Part shown: positions 11,476 through 25,084 of the stretch, piece by piece | Position numbering within the stretch: position 1 is the stretch's first letter | Layout of the letters: each line of letters begins with the position of its first letter | Assembly (NCBI RefSeq): GCF_001640805.2 | Contig: NC_066848.1 | Coordinates: 21,073,536 to 21,137,535 of the forward strand | Direction of reading: 5' to 3' | DNA: 64,000 bases | DNA from: Lates calcarifer | Taxonomy: Eukaryota; Chordata; Actinopteri; Centropomidae | Program-made: the position numbers and the translations under genes | Notes under the pieces: model-generated | What the model was told of the DNA's origin: nothing | The model's database searches: none | The model's input: the letters and a program-made list of their open reading frames with translations, nothing else

Positions 11476-14400
11476 TCATGCTCTTCCAAACCCTGGTGAA
11501 TTGCGTATGGCAAAATCCATATCAGATTTGAAAGCAGTGTATACTGCATGAACTGGAATGCGAAGAATATTTTCGCAGGTATTTGCCTGTGGAAATCGGG
11601 AATGGGTAATGAAGCCCAGTGCTGGAACGCTCTCACATCCAGTGAGGAAAACAAGAATATCCCCCAGAGAGACGCCGTTTTCACCTGTAAGATATATATT
11701 TAAAAAAAACACACAATTAAATGATGACTACACTTACCAGCATTTTCATAAAGTCATGTGTTATATCACTGAAGTGATGCAAAGTGATCAGTGGTCAGAG
11801 AAGTATGAGTTAGTAAGTAATGTATTTATAATTGACATAAACTGTCTTACACAGTGGAGCATTTCAATTAAAATATTTTTATTATGTGATGGAGCCAAAA
11901 ATGTTAAAAAAAATAATGTCTTGTTGAAACACCAAAATGCCAACTTACACTCAGCATCCTGAAGGTAGTCTTGCCAGAAAGCCAGGGTACGGCACTCGTC
12001 TTGGAATGCATTACTTCCTCTTTCAGAGTGAATGATCCGGAAGAGATTCTCTACATCAACTGCTGTTAAACTCTTTTCAGCCTTCACAAAAAGGCATTTC
12101 ATCTGTAGAGGGTATCTCTGGAGAGCATCTAGGACACCTAGAGACATTAAGCCTTCTCTGAACCTATTAAAAGGGAAACAAATATGAATGTGTTGTTTGG
12201 ATGTTTTTTTCAGTGTTCAACCAACAGGCGGTTGGCCATTGACTCTACCAACAGAGCCAATGTGCAACCCCACAATCAATTTCCAACAAAATTAAGATAT
12301 TTTGACTTGCACTGGTGCACTATAAAATTGAACTGTACATCTACCATTGAAATTGTTTGTGTTCAGTGGTAACACAGTTTCTATATGGCAGCAACTATAA
12401 ACATACCTCTCAAAAGGTGCACGGGTCCGCTGGAGGACATACCAATGAGTCAAGTCCAAAGCAATCTCTTCTTTGTTTTGGAGTGTTATGGGGACATTGT
12501 GACCTGAAAGACAGATCAAGCTGGCTGCCTGTGCAACTGCATCTTGCAGTTGTGATTCAGTCTCAGCCTGTAAGATCTGAAAATATTAAAATGAAAATAT
12601 AATAGTGCTAGTAGCATCACTGTTAAACTTGTACAGTATGTTTATGAGTTAATACAAAATGAAGAATTGATTTTTAAATTCAATAAAACCAAAGGAAAAT
12701 ATGCTCACCGACTGCACCTGTGACCATGTGTCTTCATCAGTAATGTGTTCGGTTTTGACCTTCACATTGTCTGGACCTTTTTGAAGGCACTCATACATGA
12801 GTTCGGACAGGAAACATGGACTCTGTCCTCCATGGGCAATCGACATTGCCATAATCTGGCCGGCATTAAAGTATCCATTTTCTTTGATTGCTGTTCAAAA
12901 GAAATCAAATGAAATTTAACATTACATGTGAAACGGTTACATCAGAAATGTCCAGGCTGACTTTAAGAATTCGAAAAAGGTATTGTATATGGATACTGTA
13001 TTAAGGGAGCTAAGCAAAAGTTCAGATCTCTTAAAACTAACACCCACATTCACATCTTCCCAGTTTTCCCACTATCCTCCCACTCTGCCCCTCATCACCT
13101 AATTCATCCAATCACAGCCTGCCATCTCTTCTCTCCTCTACCTAACTAAATTCCATAGGATCATTGATAGTACCACCCAGCCGCTCCATAAAAGAGTGGA
13201 CATACTCAAGAGCATATTCAGCAACAGATACAGACTCCCCCGCTATTCAGGAGAGCATTACAAAAAGCCTTACTGAGAATTACTTTACAGTAATCATAAG
13301 TACCTTTGGAGTTGCATGTGAGGACTTTGGCATCAGGTGGACCCTCAAAGATGCCAATTTTGTCCTTGATTTCATGAAGACAGAGTCGGAAAAACTCCCG
13401 AGTAGGTCCTCCATTGTCAACGGCTCCCTCAGATATTCCATTGTCATCTGTAAACTTGACATCTACTCGCTTCTCTGGTGAAAAATTGGACCTGCCCAGG
13501 GCTCTGGTTGCTCCGTCCCACACACTTCTTCTTATGATATTGAAGCGCACAGTGCTGTCATTATTTACTCTCGATGAAATCGGCTCCATTATTTTCTCTA
13601 AAGTCATCTTTAAATCACTGGAACAATAATAAACAAAACAAAGTTTTGTTAGTTTCAATGGGAATAACCCAAATACTGATCTATGTTCCAACATCCACAA
13701 ATTATTATTAATACTGATTTAAAATACATTTTCCAAAAATGTCTGTGATGAGGTAAAGGAATATGTGAAGGAGTTTTACTTTTTTTCTTGCTTTTCCAGA
13801 AGTACTTAACCTACTGATATAGTACACATAAAATACACTGAAAACCACCCTTCATCCAAAGAGGCACTGAAACCACTAAAACACAGGCCACCTTCAGACC
13901 TTATATTGAAATGCTTTTTGTGAGCTTGGCTCAGCACAGATGTGGGGAAAAAAAAGTCTGTCAATGGGAAGGTACAGTACATGATCGGATAGCAAATGGA
14001 ACCCTAGGGACTAAATGTACTGTAAATGTATGTGGCCAAGTGCTACCTAATAACAAAAAATACATTTTGATTTTGGTGTAAAAAGTCTTCGACTGACCTC
14101 TCACTTGTGCTGGAATCCAAAGACCTGCAAAGGGCTTCCTGGAGGTCGGGGTCATCAGAGAGGTATTCCTCCTCAAACAGGTTAAGGTATGTACTAGAAA
14201 ATAAAACAATAATATTTTATAATTAAGGTACAAAAAATATGTTTGCTAACACAGACAGCTGCATTACTACTGGACAAATAACTTTGTGGCTGATACAAAC
14301 ACAAATGATAGACAACGGACCCACCCACGGATTTGTTTGCACTAACAAACACCTGTTTGTGGGCCAGCAAAGGCTGATTTGTTCATCAGAAAGGTTCAGA

Positions 14401-17369
14401 TCAAAACTTAACATAGCAAATAGCTCTTTAGTGACAATACTGTATGCAAAGAGATGAAAATTTTTGAAAAGATGGACCTGTAGGATGTGCAGGATGAACT
14501 ATTGCCAGATGCACTGGGCTGTATGGAACCATGGGAAACACCAGAGGTCTGATTCGCAAAGATGCTGCTGTTACTGTCTGCATTGACAGTGGGGCTAATC
14601 GACAACCCACGAGTGTTGCCACTGCACATGGTGAGAGTCTCATCAATAGTGATGCCACCAGCACAGGTGGACATGGTGAGGGTGTCAGCAGGGATAGAAG
14701 GTGCATCAGTGCAAACATCTTCTGTAGCAAAACACCATATAACTTCGTCACCACTGGACATGGACGGGGTATGACTGGAGAGGGAATGGGCCTCAGAAGT
14801 GGAGATATCTGGGACAACTTCGTTGGAGATGTCAGGTGTACTACCAGTGGCTGTAACCATAACATACTGAAAATTAACTCAACATTTTATAGTTATATGA
14901 CAGTGAGCATCAGAACACATTTAGGGCTTGTACAATGCATGTATCTTTTGTACATGTATCTATTATCTGGTAGAATATTTCTTTGCGTGAAATTATTTTT
15001 TTCTGCACAAAAATATTAATTTAAAAAAACTTAAAGTAAACTTAATATGTGCTGAAATATTTACCACATTTGTCAGTGTCAGATATTTCTGCCAAACCAG
15101 GGTCATTTGAACCACTGCTTTCCGCATCAGAAAATGGCTGTAAATGCAAACAATAACTTGTATGGATCCAATAGACCGTGCAAACAAGAAAACATTGTAA
15201 CAGACTTTTGCCAGAGCTTACTACAAGCAACTGTTTCAATACACTATTGCCATTGTGACTGCCACTGTCATAAACATGTCTTGAAATCATCAGTGCTACT
15301 TACATATTCGTTTTCCTCTCTTAAAATGATCTTGTCAGGCCTGACATAAATCGACTTTTGATGGAAAAGTTTTTTCACCAGGTCTCCATTCAGGCTCTGT
15401 GTTGGGGTAAGGGATGGCTCAACTAACTTCTTGTAGCAAGGCAACAGGATTTGTAACCTAAGGGAAGGAAAACACTCTACATTAAACTTCTGGTGAAGCT
15501 AAAAGAATACAAGGAAAATATTAAGTATCAATACATCATTTGTATGAACACAGAACTTTACATTCTGTTATTTTCTCTGTTTAACCAACTTCAGTTTACT
15601 TCTGCCATTTATTTGAGTATAACATTCTAAACAATATTTTTTTTCACAATGCAACTTTATTTGATAGCAACAGTTGAAGACAGAGAGGAAAGGGGAGAAA
15701 GAGAGGATGAGAAAGAGCCCAGGTTGTACTTGAACCCCCCTAGCTGTTGTGGGAAGGACTTGGCCTTTAGTACATGGGATGTACACTCTAGGTGAGCTAC
15801 AAGGCCACCTCAGTTCAGTATACAATGGAGTTGTTATGAGCTATTTACTGTACAACCAGGATACATTAACAAAATGTGTGTTCATATATCCCAGCAAATC
15901 TGTCCGAAATCAGCAGCAGCAAAAGGGAATTAATGTAAAACAATATTTTAATTTGCAGCACACAAGCACTTAAAATGAAGCTTTCATAGTAAAGTATGCT
16001 GGTATTCTTGTAAATATTAAATAAAAAGAGGGAACAAATCGTGAGCTTTCTCCATTCTGACCATATTTGAGATATTGTGGTGTAAAGTTTTAACATTCTA
16101 TTCAGCAAAACTGAGAAGCAGAACAAGTTTTGCAGATTAAATGACCAAAAATGCATAAAACTTGGAAAACCTAACCCACTTCTTATTATGTTAATAAGTA
16201 GTACAAGAACTAGAATATGTCAATAACTCAATTTTGACAAAAATGGAGATAGAACCTTATAATTCTAAGTTCACGAAATATGACAAAACAATTCCAAAAC
16301 TTACCTGCATCCCTCTACAGCTGCCTGGAAGGCTCCTGTTATTTCCTTCATTACTCTTCCAGCATCCCAGCTACAGCTGAATTCCAAGGCAGATTTGATG
16401 TGTCCATTTTCAAATAGCCAAGCTTTTCTGGCACGCCTTGGCACATTTGTAGTTTGGCATCAGGCAAGAGAATCACCTCTTTGAAGAAAGTCTGAGCAGA
16501 TTGTGCACTGCCTAGTGTCTGAAACCTGAGAAATATTAAATAAAATATATCATTTTGTACAGAAACAGGCAACGTTAACATTGAATTTACTTTACACTGT
16601 ATTTATTTACATATTTTGTGGTGTCTCACATACAATTAAACTGCGTTGCAATGATTAATTCCATCGTAATAATTTCCATCAGGCATGATCTCATTGTCTA
16701 TATGCCCGCAGTCCGCTGTGTAAGTAACGTGCCTAATGTGTCGTCGGTCATCAAATGTGTTCAATACTAAATTAAATATTCATCCTGCACTATGGATGTG
16801 GGTGATTGTCATTGTATCTAAATAATAAGAGCTTCTCTTCAGTTGATAAATTCCCTGCAGCTGAAACAGCTTCTCCTGTCTCGGAGAAGTGCCGCGTCAG
16901 AGCGCAGTGCCATTACGCACGACCATTTACTGTGTTTTACCTTTATTATATCACCTGAAAACGATACCAAGCTAACCATACAGACCTACATACTCTACAT
17001 ACATCCGAATCCTGGTCTGGTGTGGAGATCTGAGCTAAGATATAGAATTACTATATCTTTATATGCACTTTACTGAGAGGCCACTCCTTACCTCTTCCGT
17101 CTTGTGCCCTGTCTTGTGAACGGGCGGAGATTATACACCGGGGCCGTGGTTGAAGGAATGCTGTCTGCTTGAACATCTGTCTGCCCTCTCGTAACAGTTC
17201 TGCCCCGATTAAAGAGGTACCGGACTTCTTCGTCCGAAGAAGTGTGGTGGGCACGGGACCGGGTTTCAGCATATGGGGGATTCTGGCCTGCACAAGCATT
17301 CGCCAGTGTGGTTATTATCTCTTCATTATTTAAAAGAGCTGTAACTAAATTCCGAGCTGACTCAGCCAT
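11476..17369 (-). CDS. Transposon-borne HECT-domain E3 ubiquitin ligase, G2E3-like (11 exons, one frameshift)
   Basis: The gene reads leftward: exons 17369-17092, 16525-16305, 15457-15304, 15137-15065, 14850-14478, 14193-14098, 13617-13304, 12890-12709, 12567-12407, 12163-11949, 11684-11476. All junctions are GT-AG and all phases agree, giving about 758 aa. Order of parts: a charged N-terminus; a basic VPRRARKAWLFE segment; a Ser/Thr-rich exon (14850-14478); an acidic ubiquitin-interacting-motif-like stretch (EEEYLSDDPDLQEALCRSL); and a C-terminal HECT domain. HECT signatures include GGPTREFFRL, SIAHGGQSPCFLSE, and the catalytic Cys in PQANTCENILRIPVH, ending NSPGFGRA. The lobe matches fish G2/M-phase-specific E3 ligase-like proteins. 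A net one-base deletion (or two-base insertion) in exon 2 near 16445-16465 breaks the frame. It probably ubiquitinates a protein via a thioester, but its substrate and its benefit to the element are unknown. An in-frame upstream Met exists at 17402. Confidence 0.87.
15640..15815 (-). mobile_element. Second tRNA-derived SINE, in a HECT-gene intron
   Basis: On the minus strand, GGCCTTGTAGCTCACCTAG (A-box-like) is followed about 70 nt later by GGGTTCAAGTACAACC (B-box-like), then a purine-rich body complementing the AGAGAGGAAAGGGGAGAAAG tract. The layout is like the SINE at 9641-9849 but the head differs. No clear target duplication was found. It lies in the intron between HECT exons 2 and 3. Confidence 0.6.
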
Positions 17370-17449
17370 TTTTGCTGCCGCCGCCGCATCCGCATAGGTC
17401 AAAATCGGTTAAAATACAAGGTGCCGACGATGACGTCAGTCAAGTGAGT

Positions 17450-17697
<248 letters not shown>

Positions 17698-17884
17698 CAG
17701 GGGAATTTACTATTCACTCCATAACTGTCCATCTATGTTTGATGTTTTTTTTTCTCCTTTCATCAGTTGTTTTTGGATTAGTAGTGGTTATTTGCGTAAC
17801 TATAAAAGGTGTCATGGGTATCTGTTATTGACTCTGTAGTCTGTTTCTTTAAACTGTCGTTGAACTAGTTCTTTTTGTTTATAC

Positions 17885-18140
17885 TCATGGTTGTTGATTC
17901 TTGGATCCCATACGTTGTGCATGTTGAAAAATTATGCTGTTGATTGTTTCTGTAGGTACTTTGAGCTGCATGGTCATGAATTCCTTCATACTTTTTTCTG
18001 GATCATCTAGGATTTGTTTTGAAATGCAGCTGAAAACCAAATTGTTCCTCATGCTGCATGCTAGCAAGTCCAGAACGTTCTCTTTCATGGTTTTGTTTTT
18101 CTGCAGTAATGGAGGTGAGCTGGGTGGTAAACATGCTGAT
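17885..18140 (-). pseudogene. LINE-1 ORF1-like fragment
   Basis: The minus-strand frame contains ENVLDLLACSMRNNLVFS followed by a DDPEKSMKEFMTMQLKVPTE segment and QRMGSKNQ. This order matches the end of the coiled coil and the start of the RRM-like domain of L1 ORF1 proteins. Only about 70 residues are left; nothing of ORF2 is seen nearby. Confidence 0.65.
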
Positions 18141-18149
18141 GTTGTGTTT

Positions 18150-19223
18150 TAGTGTAGCATCATGTATAGTTAGTTTATTCGAAGTGGAAATTACAATGTC
18201 GCTTACCTCTTTACCTCTTTTATGATGTGTGAGATGTGTTTTTTTGGATCTAGAGTCTAACAGTTTGCAGTTATCATTTGAGTTTCACACCAGGTTTTGC
18301 AAGATCAGGAATCACAGCATCATCTGGCCTCAGATGTGAGTTTACTCAAATAAGGTTTGAACTGAACTGCCAGTCACAACACTGGCAATCATGCTGATCG
18401 TAAACACTGAACTCCTAACCGATGTTCACTGGCAGCTCCTATAAAGATTATTCAAACAAGACAAACAGGTCCTCAATAAAGTTGACAAAAGAGAGAGAGG
18501 AAGAATTAGCATGTGTAATTCTACTTTAAACAGAATGCAATTTTTTTTTTTTAAAAGGAGAATATGGAACCAAAGATGACTGGAACCTGCAATATGGTCC
18601 GTCTGTTTGTCAGATTTCTATCACAGCATAGTGTCAGTAAAGATTCAGTTTTAGCCACAACATGTAAAATACTGCTCCAATAATATTAAAACAAGCCCAG
18701 TGTAGTTCCTTTCAACAGGATCTTTCGACAGCAGTCATTAGAAAAACTGCTCAAACTGCAGACAGGCGACCAAAAACCTGCTTCCAGTGTTTGTGCTTAT
18801 CTTGGCTGTATATATCCATCAGCTATATCTGTGCTGCAAACACGTAGATGATACTAATATCAATCGCCTCATCCAATGTGCTACAGAAGTATTTAAAAAA
18901 TGTTGACATTTTCCTTTAAATCACCACTTTTGGAATTCTTTTCTGCTTTTACTTTTGCGCAAGAAAAAATAAATAAAAACTAATATTTTCCTCAAATAAT
19001 CCATTCAGTTGTCATATTCTAAAATGGATTTGTCTTATTCAGTACAACATCATTACACTGCTAATGTTGACACCCTGAGACCCTAACTTGTTAGACAATT
19101 ATTATCAAACTCCTGTTGTGCATGTTGGTTGAACTTAACAAAAAGGCAACTCAACAAAATGTGTGATCAGAACTCTCTCATTCAAATAGACTGCAAACAT
19201 AAAAGACCTTATTTGATACACTC

Positions 19224-19276
<53 letters not shown>

Positions 19277-20212
19277 AAACAGCTCATAATGGCCAATCAT
19301 GTAGGTCCATCTGAGGTCTGCTGCTGAACAAATTTAGTGGACACACACACACACACACACACACACAGCTAAATACGTCAACATTGCATTCTTAGAGCAT
19401 TCTCCTCCACAGAGCAAACTCTATTAGCAGGCGTCTTCCCTCCGGGCTGACACTGACTTCTCCTATCTAACTCCGCTGTCCTCAAGAGGACACACACACA
19501 CACACACACACACAAATTCCCATGCATGACAGACACACACGATTTAAACAGGTCTGTGTTTTTATCTGTGTCAGAGACTCATTAAGAAAGCACTGAGACA
19601 AAAAGACAAATATAGGCAGAGGAGACACAGTACAGATTATCTCTCATACATGTTTCATACAGAGAAATCAGTGGAAGCATTTCCAACAGTTCATCGTCTT
19701 TAACTGAGATGCCATTTCTACTGTGATGCTCTGTGAGCATGTCACTTCCAATCTGGGCAGTTTCAAACAAAACCACACACCATTTCTGTGTGTTTGTGTG
19801 TGAGAAACAGAGATACCAGGGATGAATGAGAGAGAATTTAAGACTTTTAACTTCATCTTTACATGTCTCAACATACACACCAGCCCTCTATATTTAAACT
19901 CTCTACTCTTGGCAACTCTTTCATTTTTTCATTTCTCAGTTATTATGTAAAAATCAGTAGATTCTTCTTCTACAGAAAAAGAAGTGATTCTTGGTTGTTA
20001 GTGCTACAGTTTCTCTAAATTCAGCTTTTGTTCTCTACGAACTCTGTCACTTCCACTGTTGCTTCTTTTTGCTGCAAGAACTGCATCCCTCTTTCAGGTC
20101 TGTGCCTCAAAACAGTTCCTAAGATTTCCTGCCAAATCCAGCCTTATGGCACATGATGCAAAATGCAGCATGGAGGCTACCAATCGTCTTGGCAATAGTG
20201 TTGTTTATTAAT
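18150..20212. other. Gene-free stretch rich in CA/GT repeats
   Basis: I find no supported exon. It holds a (GT)n tract at 19225-19275, (CA)n tracts at 19340-19367 and 19490-19514, and otherwise unassigned AT-rich sequence. Confidence 0.6.
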
Positions 20213-21168
20213 GTAAATGCAGAGATACTGTAAAGCCCCGTCTTTCCCACTAACTGAAGATCCTTTAAACTGGTGGCGTGTGCAGGAGATCACATTTCCC
20301 CTCCTCTCTCGGCTGTCAAAGCGGTACTTGTGTATCCCAGGCACAAGCGTGTCTGCAGAACGAGTTTTCTCCACTGCAGGTGATGTGGTCACTGCAAAGA
20401 GAAGTGCTCTCAAGCCAGAACATGTGGATCAACTGGTGTTCTTACAGAAGAATCTACAAATTCCCAAATGCTGATCAGTGAGCCATGTTTGAGATATTTG
20501 GCACATTCAGGAAGAACCCTGTGTCCAGTGCTGCTATCTGAAAAGTAGATTATGGCACTACAGAATGTTTTGTTTTTGAGGATTGACCATTTTCACACTA
20601 TGGGTAGGCTTGGCCTACACTCAGTTTACAGTTCAATAGTAGGAACTTCTGTTAACATTTTTGATATCACACAACAGTACACTACACTATATAAAGTAGT
20701 AGTTCAATGCTACCTGTGGTTTGTTGTCTTCAGACACATTATGATGCCACATTCAGGAAGTTTTACAGTAGAAGACAGATTTATGTGTGGTTTAGTGATG
20801 ATGACCATTTTCACACAAATAATATAGGTAACCAGGCTAGGCCATGGCTATTTATTTTGGTTTACAACTTAATTTGATGTTTGTACATTAACATTTAAAG
20901 TAGAGGACAGTTACTAGAAGCTGCAGCTAGACTGCAGAAGTACTTTTATTTAGGTTTACATTTTATTTAGACATTGCTGTTATTGAAGCACTTTCTAATT
21001 AATGAAGAAGAGAGTTCATATTTATCTGACTGCATGTATTAATTGATTAAAGAATTTAAGCATCAGCATCGTGATGCATCGTGATGCATCGTGGAATCGA
21101 ATCGAATCGTTAACATGATAATCGTAATCGAATCGAATCGTGAGACCAGTGAAGATGCACAGCCCTAG
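20213..21168 (+). mobile_element. 3' part of a hAT (Ac-like) transposon
   Basis: A reading frame to 20474 encodes the hAT C-terminal dimerisation region: EDPLNWWRVQ, YLCIPGTSVSAERVFSTAGD and LKPEHVDQLVFLQKNL. These match ZBED/hAT transposases, where the W-W and SxERxFS boxes are characteristic. The 3' UTR runs to TGCACAGCCCTAG at 21156-21168, which fits a hAT terminal repeat (CTAGGGCTGTGCA inverted), preceded by ATCGAATCGAATCG-type subterminal repeats (about 21090-21142). The 5' two thirds of the gene and the left terminus are missing. Confidence 0.82.
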
Positions 21169-21456
21169 TGCCGTGACCCTTTGGATCTTCAGATCAGCTT
21201 GATGCTCATCGCCGTGGATGCTGTGCTACTGTCCTGATCTACGTTTCAAGATTTTTATGCGGTCAGGTTTATGAGAGACTGTGGTTCAGGGCACTCTGCT
21301 CAAATTTTTTTTTTTACCCTCAGTGAGTTGATGACTTTTAATAGCTATTATATATATTACTTTTGTATGCCCAGTTAACTTGTTTTTCTATTCCATTTTG
21401 TTTCTGTGTAAATACACAAGTACATTTGATGGTCAAAAGCAGTTGCTGAAATAGCG

Positions 21457-22740
21457 ATGGATGGATTTAGTAGTCCAACTTTACCTAAAGGTAGGGGTGT
21501 TTGGTTCAGTGAAGGTGCTGATAGTAGGGCTGTGGGACATTTGAAGTTCACATCTGATGGTTGTGCAGAATCAGGGCTAGGTCTGAGCCCAGATTATACT
21601 CCTGTTGGTGGGATGACAAGGGAGGGTCCCCTTATTTCCACACCCCGCAGTGATGTTGATGACATTCGCCACCTCACAGACATGGTAGGGCAGTTAGGTG
21701 CTCAAATCGGTGAATCCATTGTTGCTAAACTAATGTCATCTGGTGTTGTTAACGTGAATAGTGACCGCCAGACTACCTCAGCCACCCAGAACTCCCAATA
21801 TGACATTAACAAACATTACCTTCCACATGTGACAGTCCATGTTAAACCTGATAAAGTGCTCCAGACTTTCAGAGGTGACAACACTGACAAATACTCAGTC
21901 CAGGACTGGACTGACATGACTAAAACCCACCTCAGAAAACAAGACATTCCTGTGTGTGAGCAAGCAGAAGACATCATGAGACACTTAATGGGCAAGGCCA
22001 GAGATGTTGTGAAGATTGCCTTGCGTAGTGATCCTGCACTTGATGTTATACAGAGACCTGAACTGATATACAATGTTCTTCTCCACTATTTCAGTGAAGC
22101 TCCCTCATGTCTCCCTCTGGCTGACTTTTATGCTACTCTGCCCAAGCACAGAGAAAACCCAGTCGACTACTGGATAAGACTGAACAAAGCAGCAGACCTA
22201 GCTCTTGAGGGCCTGCACAGACGAGGAAAGCAGATGGAAAACATGAATGACGAAGTGGCTCTCATGTTCGTCAAACACTGCCCTGACCCAGAGTTAGCCT
22301 GCACCTTAAAATGTAAGCCAATTCATGAGTGGACCTCCCGTGACGTTCAGCTGAGAATAGATGAGTATCAGAGAGAGTTGAGGGCTAGTGGCAGAACCAC
22401 TGGTGCTGCACAGCTGAAAAGCCACACCACCACCATCACCCCTGAGCGGCCCAGCCCAACGTCGTCAAGCTTAGGGGCATACGAGCAGTGTCACACTCTG
22501 AGTCCCTCACCCTCCTCTCTCCAAGCCCAAAGTCATGTGTGTCACCCTACTTGCCCCTCTCCAGCACCTGTCTCAGTTCAGGGCGGTCCCCAACATGCTC
22601 AGAGCCATGCCTCTGTACCAGTTGTGGCACAAAATCTCCAACAGTCAGAGGAGAGACTTCTTACTCGTATGGTCGACATGTTTCAGGAGATGATGGAGAA
22701 AATGCAGCAGCGCAGCACTCATTTCACACTGCATGTCTGA
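21457..22740 (+). pseudogene. Ty3/gypsy-type Gag of a degraded retrotransposon
   Basis: An uninterrupted 427-codon frame directly upstream of a retropepsin/RT frame. The central part (about residues 120-310) has the helical capsid-like character of retrotransposon Gag proteins, including QDWTDMTKTHLRK and PVDYWIRLNKAADLALEG. The C-terminus is Ser/Pro-rich. No CCHC zinc knuckle is visible before the stop, which may be lost through a frameshift in 22690-22890. Identification rests on its position before pol. No LTR was found on the left: the hAT terminus is only about 290 bp upstream. Confidence 0.68.
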
Positions 22741-22890
22741 GAGACTGTGTTTTGGCTGTCTGTCCCCTGGCCACACCAGACCGAACTGCCCTGCTAATAA
22801 CTCATCCCAGTCCCAGTCTGAGGGAAACTAGCCGACCTGTATTCGGCGGGAGGCAATACAGGTCACACCACAAACTCCCAAACCGATGAC

Positions 22891-25084
22891 ATGTCTGATG
22901 CTGAGACTGTTTACACATCTGTGAGAGACTCATGTAGTGTCTCTGAAGTTGTTGTTTATCAGAATGTTCACAGAGTTGGTAGCAGTGACAGTCTCTTCTA
23001 CACAACTGTAGACATGGGTGGGACAGTGAAAATTGGCGGGATGTTGGACAGTGGTTCAATGGCCTGCAGCATCAGTGAGAAAGCTGAAGTGAAGCTAAGA
23101 GAGGCTGGAGTGATAACAGACCAAAAACTGATCGATGTGAATGTGGTCCTTGTTGGATGTGGCGGACTTCGTGTTAAGCCAAAGTGTGCTTTTGATGTGG
23201 AGATGCAAGTGTATGGCTGTAAAATGTTAGTCCCCACACTTGTTGTTCCAGGACAGCATGACGAGTTGATACTAGGGACCAACGTCATAAAACACATTCT
23301 GCATCAGTCCAAGCAATGTGAGTCCTACTGGAAGACAGTGTCCAGCCCCTGCCCAATCGGAGACCCAGAAACTGAACGTTTCCTGTCCATGCTATCTGGT
23401 CTGAGTCCCTGGAAAGGAGAAGATGTTCCTGACAAGGTCGGTACAGTAAGGTGCAACTCAGCTACCTGTCTTGAGCCTGGCCGTGAATATCTCATCTGGG
23501 GGAAACTGCCCAAAGACACTGCTGTTTCCCCAGGCAGTACCGTCATGACAGAGCCAACGTCATCCCGCTCAGCTCCCAGAGGTGTTTTGGTCGCAAAGAT
23601 TGTAACTACATTGTGGGGAGACAGATGGGTCCCACTGAAGCTCATCAACACATCTAACAAGCCTGTGTTATTGAGACGCAATGCTAAGCTGGCGGATGTC
23701 TACCCAGTCGTGGCACTTGAAGACATGGATGTTGCTGAGCGCTCAGAGGTCCCCCTTGCTAGCTGCACTCAATCAGCCATGCCGCCTGCTGCAGACGCAA
23801 ATTCTGCTAAGGACAAGCTCAGGTCAGTTGGGCTTGGTAGTGTTGATATGGAGTCATGTGAAGTATCAGAAGACTGCAAGAGGAGAATGGCTGACCTTGT
23901 TTTGCAGTATGAGGATGTCTTTTCACGCCACCATCTTGACTGTGGGGAGGCGAAGGGTTTTGTGCACCGCATACACCTGTCAGACAGCAGACCATTCAGG
24001 CTCCCATACAGGCGAGTGCCCCCTGGTCAGTACCAGAAGCTGCGGCAGGTGCTGAGTGAAATGGAGGAAAAGGAGATCATCAGGAAATCGACCAGTGAAT
24101 AGGCATCACCATTGGTGCTTGTGTGGAAAAAAAAATGGAGATCTCTGCATTTGTACAGACTTTCCCTGGTTGAACAGGAGAACCCTGAAGGACGCTCATC
24201 CCCTTCCTCACCAGGCAGATTGTTTGGCAGCGCTGGGAGGAAACTGTCTGTTCAGCACGATGGATTTGACCTCTGGGTTTTACAATATGCCACTCCATGA
24301 GGACGACAGGAAATACTCAGCATTCACCACTCCCATGGGCTTGTATGAGTACAACCGTCTGCCGCAGGGCCTCTGCAACAGCCCAGGGAGCTTTATGCGC
24401 ATGATGACCAGCATTTTCGGAGACCAAAACTATCTGAGTCTACTGTGTTACTTGGATGATCTGTTGGTGTTTGCACCTGATGAAGAGATTGCCTTGCAGT
24501 GGCTGGAGATGGTGTTCAAGAGGCTGCGTGTTCATAACTTGAAGCTGGCCCCCAAAAAGTGTTTCTTTCTCAGGAGATCTGTCAAGTTTCTTGGTCACAT
24601 AATAGATGAGAATGGTGTTTCAACAGACCCCAGTAAGGTTGAGAACATCGCAAACATGACGACCACTGACCTCATGGAGCCCGATGGTGTGACCCCGTCT
24701 CAGAAGAGGATAAGGTCCTTTTTGGGCATGGTAAATTACTATCAGCCCTTCGTGCCCAGGTACTCTGCCATTGCCAAGCCACTCTTTGATCTGCTAAAGG
24801 GTGGAAAAAGGAAAGGCAAACACCATAAGACCAAACTGTCAGGCAGGAAGTTGTGTGCCTCTGACTGGACAGCAGAGCAGGAACAGTCTTTCGAATACCT
24901 GAAGTCCTCTCTGATTCACAGTGTTGTCCTGGCTCATCCAGATTTCACCCGCCCTTTCATGCTGTCAACTGATGCATCCCTGGATGGCATAGGTTCAGGT
25001 TCAGGAGGGTGAAACACGAGCCAGGCCCATTGCTTTTGCCAGTAAGTCACTGTCTCAGTCCCAAAAGAATTACCCGGCTCACAT
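22891..25084 (+). pseudogene. Ty3/gypsy-type Pol: protease, reverse transcriptase, truncated RNase H
   Basis: The frame at 22891-24102 holds an aspartic protease core (MLDSGSMACSIS, later LILGTNVIKH) and the start of RT (FRLPYRRVPPGQYQKL). It is then broken twice: a TAG codon at 24100-24102 where Gypsy RTs have an aromatic residue before ASPLVLV, and a one-base gain in the A9 run at 24126-24134. The next frame carries LFSTMDLTSGFYNMPL, YNRLPQGLCNSP, the catalytic YLDD box (LLCYLDDLLVFA) and KFLGHIIDENGV. RNase H begins (FMLSTDASLDGIG), is disrupted near 25000 by a small deletion, and stops at 25084, where unrelated LINE 3' sequence begins. Integrase and 3' LTR are absent. Inactive. Confidence 0.85.

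Noticed and set aside
13164..13629. Plus-strand open frames opposite the HECT exon
   Set aside because: They are antisense shadows of HECT exon 13617-13304, which has motif and splice support on the minus strand.
14428..14865. Pro/Leu-rich minus-strand frame at the HECT Ser/Thr exon
   Set aside because: Only the overlapping Ser/Thr-rich frame (14850-14478) joins in phase to both neighbouring exons.
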